Positions 27,155 to 35,453 of a stretch of DNA of 64,000 bases are shown here, one piece after another. The first letter of the stretch is position 1; each line of letters starts with the position of its first letter. Under the pieces are notes generated by a model that was given only the letters and a program-made list of their open reading frames with translations, searched no databases and had not been told where the DNA came from. This DNA comes from Pseudogracilibacillus auburnensis (lineage in GTDB: Bacteria > Bacillota > Bacilli > Bacillales > Amphibacillaceae). Made by a program: the position numbers and the translations under genes. The stretch covers positions 142,897 through 206,896 of the forward strand of contig NZ_QJJQ01000008.1 of NCBI RefSeq assembly GCF_003201975.1, given 5' to 3'.

Positions 27155-28525
27155 TCACTCCAACTCAATTGTATCCATATAGTATAAAGGAAATGGACCA
27201 CCAATTATTATTGGATTCTCGATAATATTATGTTGAATTGCCTCACCTACGGAATCAACAAGACCTTGAAAGCCTAAAATATTATTTTGATATGCCCAAT
27301 CAACTGATAATGAGAATAGCATTCCTACTGCGGCAACTCCTACTATACCCCATCCCACTGGATTTGTACCTAACAACGCCCCCGCACCTAGACTTGCCCC
27401 CACTCCGACACCCGACACAATAACATTATGAGCAATAGCTTCTCCAACTGTCTTATCTTCATTAACCAAATCATCCTGCATTCCTACCGCAAGCCCTATG
27501 GCCGTAAAGCTTGTACCTAGCGCTGTTCCGACTCTGAGTAAATTATTTCCTTGTCGGATAAAATAATTTCCGCCTTTATCAAAAAGCTTATTAATATTGT
27601 TCAAAAAGTCCTTATCAACCAATTTATTTAGTAGTGGAAAATCCTTGAACTGAATTTTACCTTCTTTACCAAATTTTTTGAGAGCTACTTCTCCTGTTTC
27701 TATTAACTCTTTCCCAAGCGATTTATAAGACTCAGAAAAAATAGTACCGCTTAATCCAAATAGTATATTTGGGATATTTTCTTTTACATAACTAAATACA
27801 CTAGGTGGGACTTCCACATCGGGATTTTCTTTAGCCGTTGTAAATAGTTTTAATATATCTGCCTCACCCAATTTTTCACCCATAGAAATTGCCTTATCAA
27901 GATCTGCATAGAACTTTTTAGTCGTAATGTCTTTTGCCCAGTCCATGTCCAATTTTGAAGAGTTAAAAGTAGATGAATTCCATGCTCTTCCACTGCTAAC
28001 TTCTCTTAAACCAGTTTCCACAGAAGATAAGAGCTGTTCAATATTTGAAAAGATTAGAGTGGAGTTTCCATTGAAGTCTATTAATTTTTGCAGTTTTTCT
28101 TTCATTTTTGATTGCATCAATCTTAGAGTTGTAATAACACCTGCTATCTCTAAATTTGCGACAGGAAGACCTAATTGTACCGACCTCATTGATTGAATCG
28201 AATGTTCCAATTTTTGAATTTGCTCTTGTAATACATCTGAATCAAGACTATTACCGTCAACTTCATCGATATATTTTTACAGAAATTGCCGATGAGATTC
28301 AATCATCGCTTCACTAAGTAAAATGATACCATCAGCAAGCGGGATATATGTTTTGGCAAAGTATGCTTTTGCAGAGTCATATGTTTTCCCTTTTAATCCA
28401 GTTTCAATAATAAACGCATTGATACTTTCTTTAATAAGCTCCATACTGGAAATATACGAGTAACACATTTGTTCAACCGACGATGTTTGCTTATTCACTT
28501 CTGGTAAAATCATTCGAATACTCAT
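27155..28525 (-). pseudogene. LXG-domain type VII secretion toxin with one in-frame stop codon
   Basis: A continuous reading frame of 456 codons interrupted by a single TAA at codon 83 (28277-28279); the frame is unchanged on both sides (HRQFL, stop, KYIDEVDGNSLDSD). Residues 1 to about 210 form the helical LXG export domain, starting MSIRMILPEV. The C-terminal third is hydrophobic and glycine-rich, with GVGVGASLGAGALLG and GWGIVGVAAVG in glycine-zipper-like spacing, and ends IGGPFPLYYMDTIELE. This suggests a membrane-acting toxin. GGAGGT lies before ATG 28525. It is third in a transcript with two small helper genes and upstream of DUF443 immunity genes. It is a pseudogene unless the stop is an error or is read through. 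Confidence 0.8.
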
Positions 28526-28651
28526 CCGTATTTTACCTCCATTAAGATATTACTTTATTTCTTGCATTTAAATCACCATTAACATTTCAGCTTTTATTAT
28601 GACCGTGAGATCAACAGTCTTACTTTCTGCTGTAAGTCCTGTTCTTTTTCC

Positions 28652-28936
28652 TCAAGTAAATTCTTTTTCTTTTAAAGAATGGATCTCATCTTCTACTGAT
28701 TGAATAGCTTTTCGTTCATGTTGGTTTAGTTCTACCTCTGTGTCATGAATGATAAAACTCATTTCTCCTGTTTTCCATTCGTATTTTAATTCTTGTAACA
28801 AACGATTGTTTTTACGAAAAAGAAAGTGTAACTCTTCTTCCGCTTGAATTAATCGACTTTTTTCATTCTCAACAGAAAGGATCTCTTCTGATAAATAATC
28901 TAACTCATTTTTCATTTCAATTAATTTTTCTTTCAT
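28652..28936 (-). CDS. Small helical LXG-associated protein (DUF3958-like)
   Basis: A 94-residue, charged, predicted coiled-coil protein (LIEMKNELDYLSEEILSVEN, then EEELHFLFRKNNRLLQELK). Length and position between an 88-residue WXG100-like protein and an LXG gene match DUF3958-type Lap2 helpers that bind the LXG domain and help target it to the type VII secretion machine. AAGGTG precedes the ATG at 28936. There are no membrane or signal sequences. Family assignment rests on pattern and context, not on a search. Confidence 0.7.
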   Translation of the reverse strand: MKEKLIEMKNELDYLSEEILSVENEKSRLIQAEEELHFLFRKNNRLLQELKYEWKTGEMSFIIHDTEVELNQHERKAIQSVEDEIHSLKEKEFT

Positions 28937-28962
28937 TAGTTACACCTTTATACCTAATCATT

Positions 28963-29229
28963 TTATTTAAAGCCATCTCCAAGTGCTTGATCTGTTACTT
29001 CAAACTCGCTGGCAACAGTTTGAATCCGTGCTATGTCCTGCTGTAAAGCTGAAACAAACTCGTGAATGATTATTTTTTCTGCTTCTATCGTTTCTTTTGC
29101 TCGAGCGTTACCTTTTACCGTTGTCTGCTCCGCGAAATTGATATGATGTTCTCTAATGGACTGCAACGAACTATCTAACCTCGTTGTTACACTTTGGGCA
29201 ACTGATTGATTACTCATTATTTCATTCAT
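28963..29229 (-). CDS. WXG100-like type VII secretion helper (TIGR04197/DUF3130-like)
   Basis: An 88-residue helical-hairpin protein starting MNEIMSNQSVAQSV, with IREHHINFAEQTTVKGNARA around the turn and a C-terminal helix ending FEVTDQALGDGFK. It resembles TIGR04197/DUF3130 (Lap1-type) proteins that are secreted or act as targeting factors with LXG toxins. AAGAGGG lies about 9 nt before the ATG at 29229; an ATG four codons in is possible. It is the first gene of the effector operon. No EssC, YukD or YueB-type machinery gene is in the window. Confidence 0.75.
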   Translation of the reverse strand: MNEIMSNQSVAQSVTTRLDSSLQSIREHHINFAEQTTVKGNARAKETIEAEKIIIHEFVSALQQDIARIQTVASEFEVTDQALGDGFK

Positions 29230-29528
29230 AACTCGATCCCTCTTCCGATTCCAATTTCTCCCACCTTTCTTTATTTTAACGTAATACAAATTGCAATTAC
29301 ATAGTGTAAAAGTTGTGAATTATTGATGTAACAGTAACTAAATAAGTTAAAAGGAATGATAGGAAAGGGCTATTAATAAAAGTAGGCTGTTAATAAGTTA
29401 CAAGTTCAAGTAGTGACAAAGGCTTGGATGTGAAGTTGTGTTGATGGGCTAGGTTTTCCTAGCATGATGGAAAAAACCCCTTGTAGATGATTTAGTGTTT
29501 TGTTCAGGTATAATACAGTTAAATAACT

Positions 29529-29578
29529 AATCCCGATAGTATGTCTATTTTCAAATAGGCATACTATCGGGATTTGTG
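29529..29578 (-). terminator. Long perfect-stem hairpin downstream of the lipoprotein gene
   Basis: Arms of 21 nt (starting AATCCCGATAGTATG) with one mismatch and a 4-nt loop. It lies 89 bp after the lipoprotein stop on the minus strand; the following run is only moderately T-rich. The remainder of 29230-29666 has no recognised feature apart from the upstream region of the LXG operon. Confidence 0.6.
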
Positions 29579-29666
29579 TAGTTTAAAGTATTTTAAACAT
29601 ACCTCGATCTAAAAATACTGTCTTTCAATTTTGAAATTAGATGATGAATTCACGGTACCATGAGCA

Positions 29667-30383
29667 TTATTTTCCTAATACAAAATTAGCTTCACCGACA
29701 CCCATTTCCGCGTCAACTGTAATAATGACATCTGCATGATCAAATGCATCATTTACATAGACACCTTCTCCTTTAGAAATAAACCCTTCCATATTCGTGC
29801 TGCCAATACCTTTTTCCGCTTTTATTTCAACGCCGACTTCCCTTGGGAGAATAATTGTGGACTCTCCAACACCCATTTCAAGCTTAACATCAAAACTTTC
29901 TTCCCATGATCCACTTAAATCCACAGTTGTTCTTCCAACCCCAGATTCGATATCTAACTTTTGTAACTTTACTCCCTGTAAATCCAAACTCGTATCTGCA
30001 GCACCTGTGCTCACCTTTAAATCAATCGGTATTTCATTTGTAAGTGCAAGATCCCAATCATTTTTTAATTTTCCTCTTTTAATCTTTTTTATGCTCTTTT
30101 TAGGTTGATCAATAGTCACTTTTCCTTTTTCGCCATTTAATTTATACGTCACATCTGGTTCTAAGCTGGAATAATTATAATCAATTGTTCCATTTACCCA
30201 ATCATCTGCCCCAGACGAAATATCGACTATTCCATAACCAATTTCTAAATTAATCGCTAATTTTTCAGCATTGTCTTTTTCAATGATAATGTCATCGGAC
30301 ACTTCTTTTTTTATAATATCTTTACATCCAACCAGTAACACGCTTATTACGATCATGATGATAACTACTGTTCTCTTTTTCAC
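29667..30383 (-). CDS. Lipoprotein with toast-rack (DUF2154-like) beta-solenoid domain
   Basis: A 238-residue secreted lipoprotein. The signal peptide ends LLVGC (Cys20). The rest is a beta-repeat protein with recurring short units (EIGYGIVDIS, STGAADTSLDL, ESGVGRTTVDL, EMGVGESTIIL, EKGIGSTNM, EMGVGEANFVL), the pattern of toast_rack/LiaF-like domains, whose function is poorly known. I chose the GTG at 30383 because GGGAGAAG precedes it and it starts the signal peptide exactly; longer frames run upstream into the cad promoter region. It is divergent from cadC, about 210 bp away. Confidence 0.8.
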   Translation of the reverse strand: MKKRTVVIIMIVISVLLVGCKDIIKKEVSDDIIIEKDNAEKLAINLEIGYGIVDISSGADDWVNGTIDYNYSSLEPDVTYKLNGEKGKVTIDQPKKSIKKIKRGKLKNDWDLALTNEIPIDLKVSTGAADTSLDLQGVKLQKLDIESGVGRTTVDLSGSWEESFDVKLEMGVGESTIILPREVGVEIKAEKGIGSTNMEGFISKGEGVYVNDAFDHADVIITVDAEMGVGEANFVLGK

Positions 30384-30515
30384 GATAACTTCTCCCTTAA
30401 AGTAAATTGTATCATTATTATACACAACTGAATTTGGATATGAAGCAACGGAAGATTTAATTATAGTTAAGACTTTAGGCTTATTAATCATTCTAATAAA
30501 TATTTGAATATTTGA

Positions 30516-30568
30516 TTGACCATTGGAAAAAATATGTATATAATATAAATAATCAAATGAACGTTTGA
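30516..30568 (+). promoter_or_regulatory. cad operon promoter and ArsR/SmtB-type operator
   Basis: TTGACC (30516-30521), 17 nt, TATAAT (30539-30544). Just downstream TCAAATGAACGTTTGA (30553-30568) is an inverted repeat of the CadC/SmtB operator type. Further half-sites (ATTTGAATATTTGA) lie upstream of the -35 at about 30500-30514. The repressor encoded by the next gene probably binds here until metal is present. Confidence 0.82.
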
Positions 30569-30592
30569 ATGTGTAGTAATGGAGGTATGAAA

Positions 30593-30940
30593 ATGGTTGA
30601 TCATACAGATGAATTTTATTTTGATAAAGGAAAAGTAGACCAAATAAAGCCATTGATGTCTGATGTTAACGATGTAGAACTAATTTTTAAAGCACTTGCA
30701 GATCCAACACGATTAAAAATTGCTTATGCGTTAACATTAACAGAAGAATTGTGTGTCAATGATGTTGCACACATTATTGATGCAACCACTGCAACTGCCT
30801 CACACCACTTACGCTTATTACGCCATATGAAATTAGCAAAATACCGTAAAGAAGGAAAAGTAGTTTTTTATTCTTTAGATGATGATCATGTTCGTCAATT
30901 AGTATACATTGCAATGGTACACGCGAAAGAGGGAGAATAA
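30593..30940 (+). CDS. cadC: ArsR/SmtB-family metal-sensing repressor, CadC/CzrA-like
   Basis: A 115-residue winged-helix repressor of the metal efflux gene that follows 1 nt later. The recognition helix region TATASHHLRLLRHM is typical. Of the four cysteines that form the thiolate alpha3N site of S. aureus CadC only one (ELCV) remains; the others are replaced (T, Y, N). The C-terminal alpha5 site is complete: D-x-H in DDDHVRQ, then H and E in MVHAKEGE. It is therefore likelier to respond to zinc, like CzrA/SmtB, than to be a thiolate Cd/Pb sensor. ATG 30593 has GGAGGT 7 nt upstream; the ATG at 30587 abuts that site. Confidence 0.88.
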   Translation: MVDHTDEFYFDKGKVDQIKPLMSDVNDVELIFKALADPTRLKIAYALTLTEELCVNDVAHIIDATTATASHHLRLLRHMKLAKYRKEGKVVFYSLDDDHVRQLVYIAMVHAKEGE

Positions 30941-30941
30941 C

Positions 30942-33077
30942 ATGGCAAAGGAAAAGGTTTATCGTCTAGAAGGACTTTCATGTGCAAACTGTGCAGCAAA
31001 ATTTGAAAAGAATATTCGTCAAATCGATACAGTCGAAAACGCAGCAGTTAATTTTGCAGCAGCAAAGGTTTCTGTTCAAGGTGATGCATCGATTAAACAA
31101 TTAGAAGAAGCAGGTGCATTTGACCATATTAAAGTTTTTACTGATCATGAAGAAATAGTGACAAAACAATCTTTTTGGAAAAAACGTGAAAATATTTCTG
31201 CTCTTGTGTCACTGCTTATTTTAGTCATTGGTATTGTAACACAATTTGCTTTAGGGATGGAAAATCCTATCGTTATCAGTATCTTCATTTTATCGATTAT
31301 CATCGGCGGTTTCGACCTTTTTAAAACTGGCTTAAAAAATTTATTTCAATTTTATTTTGATATGAAAACATTGATGACAATCGCCATTATCGGGGCAGTT
31401 TTCATCGGTGAGTGGATGGAAGGAGCCATCGTCGTTTTATTATTTGCCCTAAGTGAGGCATTGGAGAGCTATTCAATTGATAAAGCACGGCATTCGATCC
31501 AATCTCTAATGAATATTACACCTAGTAAAGCTTCCATTCGTAGGGATGGACAAATCGTAGAACTAGATGTTAAACAAATTAAGGTCGATGATGTCATGGT
31601 TATTAAGCCTGGAGAAAAACTCGCCATGGACGGCGAAGTTATTAGTGGGCAAACCTCAATCAATCAAGCTGCAATTACTGGTGAATCCATTCCAATTCAT
31701 AAAACGGTCGGTGATGAAGTGTTTGCCGGAACAATAAATGAAGAAGGATCAATTGAGGTTCGAGTAACAAAGTTGGTTGAAGATACAACCATTGCAAAAA
31801 TTATCCATCTCGTTGAAGAAGCCCAAGCAGAAAAAGCACCTGCCCAACATTTTGTTGATACATTTGCAAAATATTATACTCCCGCAATTATGACGATTGC
31901 TTTGTTCGTCGCGGTTACGCCCCCTCTTTTATTTGCAGGTGATTGGTCTAAATGGATCTACTTGGGGCTTGCAACACTCGTAGTGGGATGTCCATGTGCT
32001 CTAATCATATCAACTCCCGTTGCGATCGTCACTGCAATTGGAACTGCCGCAAGACATGGAGTATTAATAAAAGGCGGTGTGCATTTAGAGGAAACGGGTC
32101 GTCTACGTGTCATTGCATTTGATAAAACTGGAACAATCACAACAGGAAAACCAGATGTAACAGAAGTGATTTCCCTTTCTAATGTGGACACGAATGAAAT
32201 ATTAAAAATTGCAACGGCCATTGAAACATTTTCACAACACCCGATAGCTTCTGCAATCATTCGTGAAACGGAAAGAAGAAATATAACCGCATATAGTGCA
32301 GAAAAATTTCATTCTATTACTGGTAAAGGTGCGAAGGCTTTCGTCAATGAAAGGGAGTATTTCATTGGTAATATTGCATTGTTTTCCAGCGTTATTGAGA
32401 TTCCTCATACAATAGTTGAATTAAGTAAGAAATTACAACAAAAAGGGAACACCGTTATGCTAGTCGGTTCTCATGAAAATGTGATTGGACTCATTACAGT
32501 TGCTGATCAGGCAAGGGCAGGAAGCCAATCTGTAATGGAACAATTGAAGCAACTTGGTATTAAAAAGACAATCATGTTAACCGGTGATAATCTTTTTACT
32601 GCCAAAACAATTGCACGTGATACAGGTATAACAAATGTAAAAGCTGATTTATTACCGGAAGACAAATTAGTAGCTATGAAGGAGTTACAGGAAGAAAATG
32701 GTCGAGTAGCCATGGTTGGTGACGGTGTAAATGATGCTCCAGCTCTAGCAAACGCAACAGTCGGAATTGCGATGGGTGGTGCTGGTACAGATGTGGCATT
32801 GGAAACTGCTGACATCGTCTTAATGGAAGATGATTTAAATAAACTTCCGTTTACCATTTCACTAAGTCGCCGCGCCTTACAAATTATCAAGCAAAATATT
32901 TCTTTTTCTCTCGGGTTAAAAATAATCGCTCTTCTCTTAGTGATTCCCGGTTGGTTAACATTATGGATGGCGATTATTGCTGATGTCGGTGCCACACTCA
33001 TTGTCGTTTCAAATTCCATGAGACTCATGAGTTCAAGTAGACAAAAACAACTTATGTCGCAACCTTTAAGCAAATGA
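30942..33077 (+). CDS. cadA: Zn/Cd/Pb-exporting P1B-type ATPase
   Basis: A 711-residue heavy-metal efflux ATPase in the membrane. An N-terminal HMA domain carries LSCANC (Cys14, Cys17). The transmembrane metal site is CPC (350-352) in VVGCPCALIIS. The actuator TGES, the phosphorylated DKTGT (Asp394), the SQHPIASAI His-Pro locus and the GDGVNDAPALA hinge are all present. The start ATG follows GAGGGAG, 1 nt after cadC. A CPC motif with CadA-like overall sequence indicates divalent soft metals (Zn, Cd, Pb) over copper. A hairpin terminator follows. Confidence 0.95.
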   Translation: MAKEKVYRLEGLSCANCAAKFEKNIRQIDTVENAAVNFAAAKVSVQGDASIKQLEEAGAFDHIKVFTDHEEIVTKQSFWKKRENISALVSLLILVIGIVTQFALGMENPIVISIFILSIIIGGFDLFKTGLKNLFQFYFDMKTLMTIAIIGAVFIGEWMEGAIVVLLFALSEALESYSIDKARHSIQSLMNITPSKASIRRDGQIVELDVKQIKVDDVMVIKPGEKLAMDGEVISGQTSINQAAITGESIPIHKTVGDEVFAGTINEEGSIEVRVTKLVEDTTIAKIIHLVEEAQAEKAPAQHFVDTFAKYYTPAIMTIALFVAVTPPLLFAGDWSKWIYLGLATLVVGCPCALIISTPVAIVTAIGTAARHGVLIKGGVHLEETGRLRVIAFDKTGTITTGKPDVTEVISLSNVDTNEILKIATAIETFSQHPIASAIIRETERRNITAYSAEKFHSITGKGAKAFVNEREYFIGNIALFSSVIEIPHTIVELSKKLQQKGNTVMLVGSHENVIGLITVADQARAGSQSVMEQLKQLGIKKTIMLTGDNLFTAKTIARDTGITNVKADLLPEDKLVAMKELQEENGRVAMVGDGVNDAPALANATVGIAMGGAGTDVALETADIVLMEDDLNKLPFTISLSRRALQIIKQNISFSLGLKIIALLLVIPGWLTLWMAIIADVGATLIVVSNSMRLMSSSRQKQLMSQPLSK

Positions 33078-33130
33078 AATAGATTTGTTCAAGTTGGCGA
33101 CTAGTTATAAAGCTACCGATTACGATTTCA

Positions 33131-33163
33131 AAAAAGTAGAGCAGAATGAACGCTCTACTTTTT
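33131..33163. terminator. Bidirectional terminator between cadA and the YheO-like gene
   Basis: Arms AAAAAGTAGAGC and GCTCTACTTTTT around a 9-nt loop, with A- and T-runs on either side. It overlaps the stop region of the convergent downstream gene. Confidence 0.88.
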
Positions 33164-33793
33164 GCTTATCTTTTCGGGTAGTCCTTTTATTTCTCGTAAA
33201 TAATTATAAATAGTATAGCGAGAAATATTCATTTTATCCGCTATGATTGGAATGCTTTTATGGATGGAGAATGCACCTTTCTCATGTAAGTAGCGAACCA
33301 TTTCAACTCGCTCTTTTTTTCTCATAAATGCAATTGGTTTTCCAATAAACTCAACCGCATTAGCAAAAAACTCATCCAATTGTCTTTCCAGATGCTCATC
33401 CTTTTCAACTGTTGCTTCATAGTCATTCCCTACATGGATTAAGTCACTTACTACACTGTGAACCATTAACATATTAGTATAATCATAGTGAATACCAAGT
33501 GCAAAATGATAACCATTACCCTTTGCATGAAAAGTGGAACATTTAATAGAATGATTGTTTTCAGTGATTCCTTTATTATTAATTATATCGATCCCTTTAT
33601 ACAATTTATCCATTTCCGATTTTCCAAAAGTAGTGAATTCATCTCTTTCGGAAAGTTGTTTACTTGTATTGTATAAAATAGTTGCTTTATGGTTTTCTAT
33701 ATCGCGAATAACTACTTCACAGTTATTACCAAACATCATTGCGATTCCATCTGCAACTCTTTTTAAAAAGTCTAACATCTTTTCTCGTCCCAT
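33155..33793 (-). CDS. YheO-like PAS / HTH_22 transcriptional regulator
   Basis: A 212-residue regulator. Residues about 5-120 form a PAS-like YheO domain (GNNCEVVIRDIENHKATILY, then HAKGNGYHFALGIHYD, in parts) and residues about 160-208 an HTH_22 DNA-binding domain (IIADKMNISRYTIYNYLREI). Related proteins (E. coli YheO, DauR-like regulators) control catabolic or amino-acid genes, but no target is evident next to it: the neighbours are cadA, which is convergent, and repeat A2. GGGGGCGG lies just before ATG 33793; an ATG five codons in is an alternative. Confidence 0.85.
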   Translation of the reverse strand: MGREKMLDFLKRVADGIAMMFGNNCEVVIRDIENHKATILYNTSKQLSERDEFTTFGKSEMDKLYKGIDIINNKGITENNHSIKCSTFHAKGNGYHFALGIHYDYTNMLMVHSVVSDLIHVGNDYEATVEKDEHLERQLDEFFANAVEFIGKPIAFMRKKERVEMVRYLHEKGAFSIHKSIPIIADKMNISRYTIYNYLREIKGLPEKISKK

Positions 33794-33956
33794 TATTCCG
33801 CCCCCATTTAATCGAAGGTCCGATTAAATAAAAATTCTGTAAATTCATGTTGTTTGAGTATTATTATACGAACTTACTAATAATAATGCAACGAAATAGT
33901 GATTATTTACTATTCTATATAAATCTCCCTATTATATATCGTTCTTTTTGGAATGA

Positions 33957-34510
33957 TCTCAACTTTCGCACCAATAAAATAAGTTCAAACAGTTTGCTTG
34001 GTAAAGCTTGAGGTACTTCTAATGATATCCTTGACAACCTCGGTATAATAAACTGAATTTAGCTGATAGGATGTCTACTGGAGGTCTGCAGTCCTAATAC
34101 ATCTTCGCTTGCCGTGGACAGCTGTTGAGCTCCCTTCGCGCTGACGCACTACGTGATCCTCACCTAGGCCTTCCTCCCACAGGCGTCTTGATGGATTTAA
34201 ACTGCTCTGAATGATAAATATGATTTAGCCCTCTAATGATGTTTCCAGTATATATCTCCAAACGAGTCTGGGTGAGCGCAGTCCGGCGACTCCTGCGGGA
34301 AAAGCAACGGCTGAAGATCCCCGAAGAAGTTATTTTCTTCTGAGGTAGCAGAAGCGTTGCCCTCGGAAAGCGTCCGCACGGAGCGAGCCCAGACGGATAT
34401 CAGCTTAAACTTAAGAGCAAATGAATCATCCAAAGTCAACTTTACCACTGTATCTTCAGTCCATTTAATTCTACCAAGACTTTCTTGTTCATTTCACTAT
34501 GCGAAAGTCG
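33957..34510. repeat. Intergenic repeat family A, copy 2 (MITE-like)
   Basis: About 555 bp with the clearest family A ends: CTCAACTTTCGCACCAATAA on the left, and CACTATGCGAAAGTCG on the right, which form an inverted repeat around ACTTTCGCA. Relative to copy 1 it is inverted. The core holds GC-rich arms and a hairpin (GAAGAAGTTATTTTCTTC, about 34322-34340). It lies between the YheO-like regulator and the peptide transporter operon and ends about 10 bp from the last permease stop codon. Confidence 0.78.
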
Positions 34511-34521
34511 GGAAATGATTA

Positions 34522-35439
34522 TTAATTTTTCATTCGTGGATCAAGAGCATCCCTTAGTCCATCCCCAATCAAATTAAAACCAAGGACGACAAGCATAATA
34601 CATAGTCCAGGCGCAATTAAAGTCCATGGTGCTAACTGAATAAAATCACGAGAATCAGCCAGCATTTTCCCCCATTCTGGTAATGGAGGCTGGGCACCTA
34701 GCCCTAAAAAACCTAAGGCAGCAGCGTCGAGAATTGCGGTACCGAACCCTAATGTCGTTTGCACGATAATCGGGGCTAAACTATTTGGCAATATATGATG
34801 AAAGATAATTCGCCCATTTTTCATCCCTTGTGCACGTGCAGCTAAGATAAACTCTTCTTCACGTAAACTAATTACTTTCGAACGAACGAGTCGACCAAAA
34901 ATAGGAATATTAATAATTGCAATAGCAATTAATGCATTTTGTAAAGATGCACCTAAAATTGCTACAATGGCGATCGCAAGTAAAATACTCGGAAACGCGA
35001 GCATAATATCAAAAATACGGGAAATGATCATGTCGACCCAGCGCCCGAAGTAACCGGCGATCAGTCCAAACAACGTACCAAAGATTAATGCACCAGTTAC
35101 AGCAAAAAATCCAACCTGAAGTGAAATTCTAGCGCCATAAGCAATTCGGGTAAAAATATCTCTCCCTACATCATCTGTCCCTAGCCAATGTTCGGCTGAA
35201 GGTGGTTTCAATCTATCTTGTAGTACTTGTTGCTCATATCCATATGGAGTGAGTAAAGGTGCAAATAATCCGACCAGAATAAAAGTAATGATGATGATAA
35301 AACCAATTAACGCAAATTTATTTTTACGTAATTGCCTGACCGTATCTTTCCATGGAGAAGTGGCTCTTATTTCTTCCTCCATTTGAAGTGCTAAGGCGGG
35401 GGAAGATAATTGACTTTCTTGTCTTTCTTCATTATTCAT
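34522..35439 (-). CDS. Peptide ABC transporter permease, DppC/OppC type
   Basis: A 305-residue inner-membrane permease, one half of the channel of a di-/oligopeptide importer. A cytoplasmic N-terminus leads into the OppC_N segment (WKDTVRQLRKNKFALIGFI), followed by LGTDDVGRDIFTRIAYGARISL and the coupling-helix EAA loop AARAQGMKNGRIIFHHILPN, in parts. It has about six transmembrane helices and ends GDGLRDALDPRMKN. GGAGGGGG lies 7-8 nt before the ATG at 35439. It is the last gene of the operon, 14 bp after the DppB-type permease. Confidence 0.93.
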   Translation of the reverse strand: MNNEERQESQLSSPALALQMEEEIRATSPWKDTVRQLRKNKFALIGFIIIITFILVGLFAPLLTPYGYEQQVLQDRLKPPSAEHWLGTDDVGRDIFTRIAYGARISLQVGFFAVTGALIFGTLFGLIAGYFGRWVDMIISRIFDIMLAFPSILLAIAIVAILGASLQNALIAIAIINIPIFGRLVRSKVISLREEEFILAARAQGMKNGRIIFHHILPNSLAPIIVQTTLGFGTAILDAAALGFLGLGAQPPLPEWGKMLADSRDFIQLAPWTLIAPGLCIMLVVLGFNLIGDGLRDALDPRMKN

Positions 35440-35453
35440 CTTATCGCCCCCTC

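Noticed and set aside
24204..29229. Prophage or integrative element
   Set aside because: No integrase, att-like repeats or phage structural genes flank the island; it is better explained as a type VII effector locus.
30384..30653. N-terminal extension of 90 residues on the toast-rack lipoprotein
   Set aside because: It would run through the divergent cad promoter and operator, and a GTG with a ribosome site starts the signal peptide exactly.
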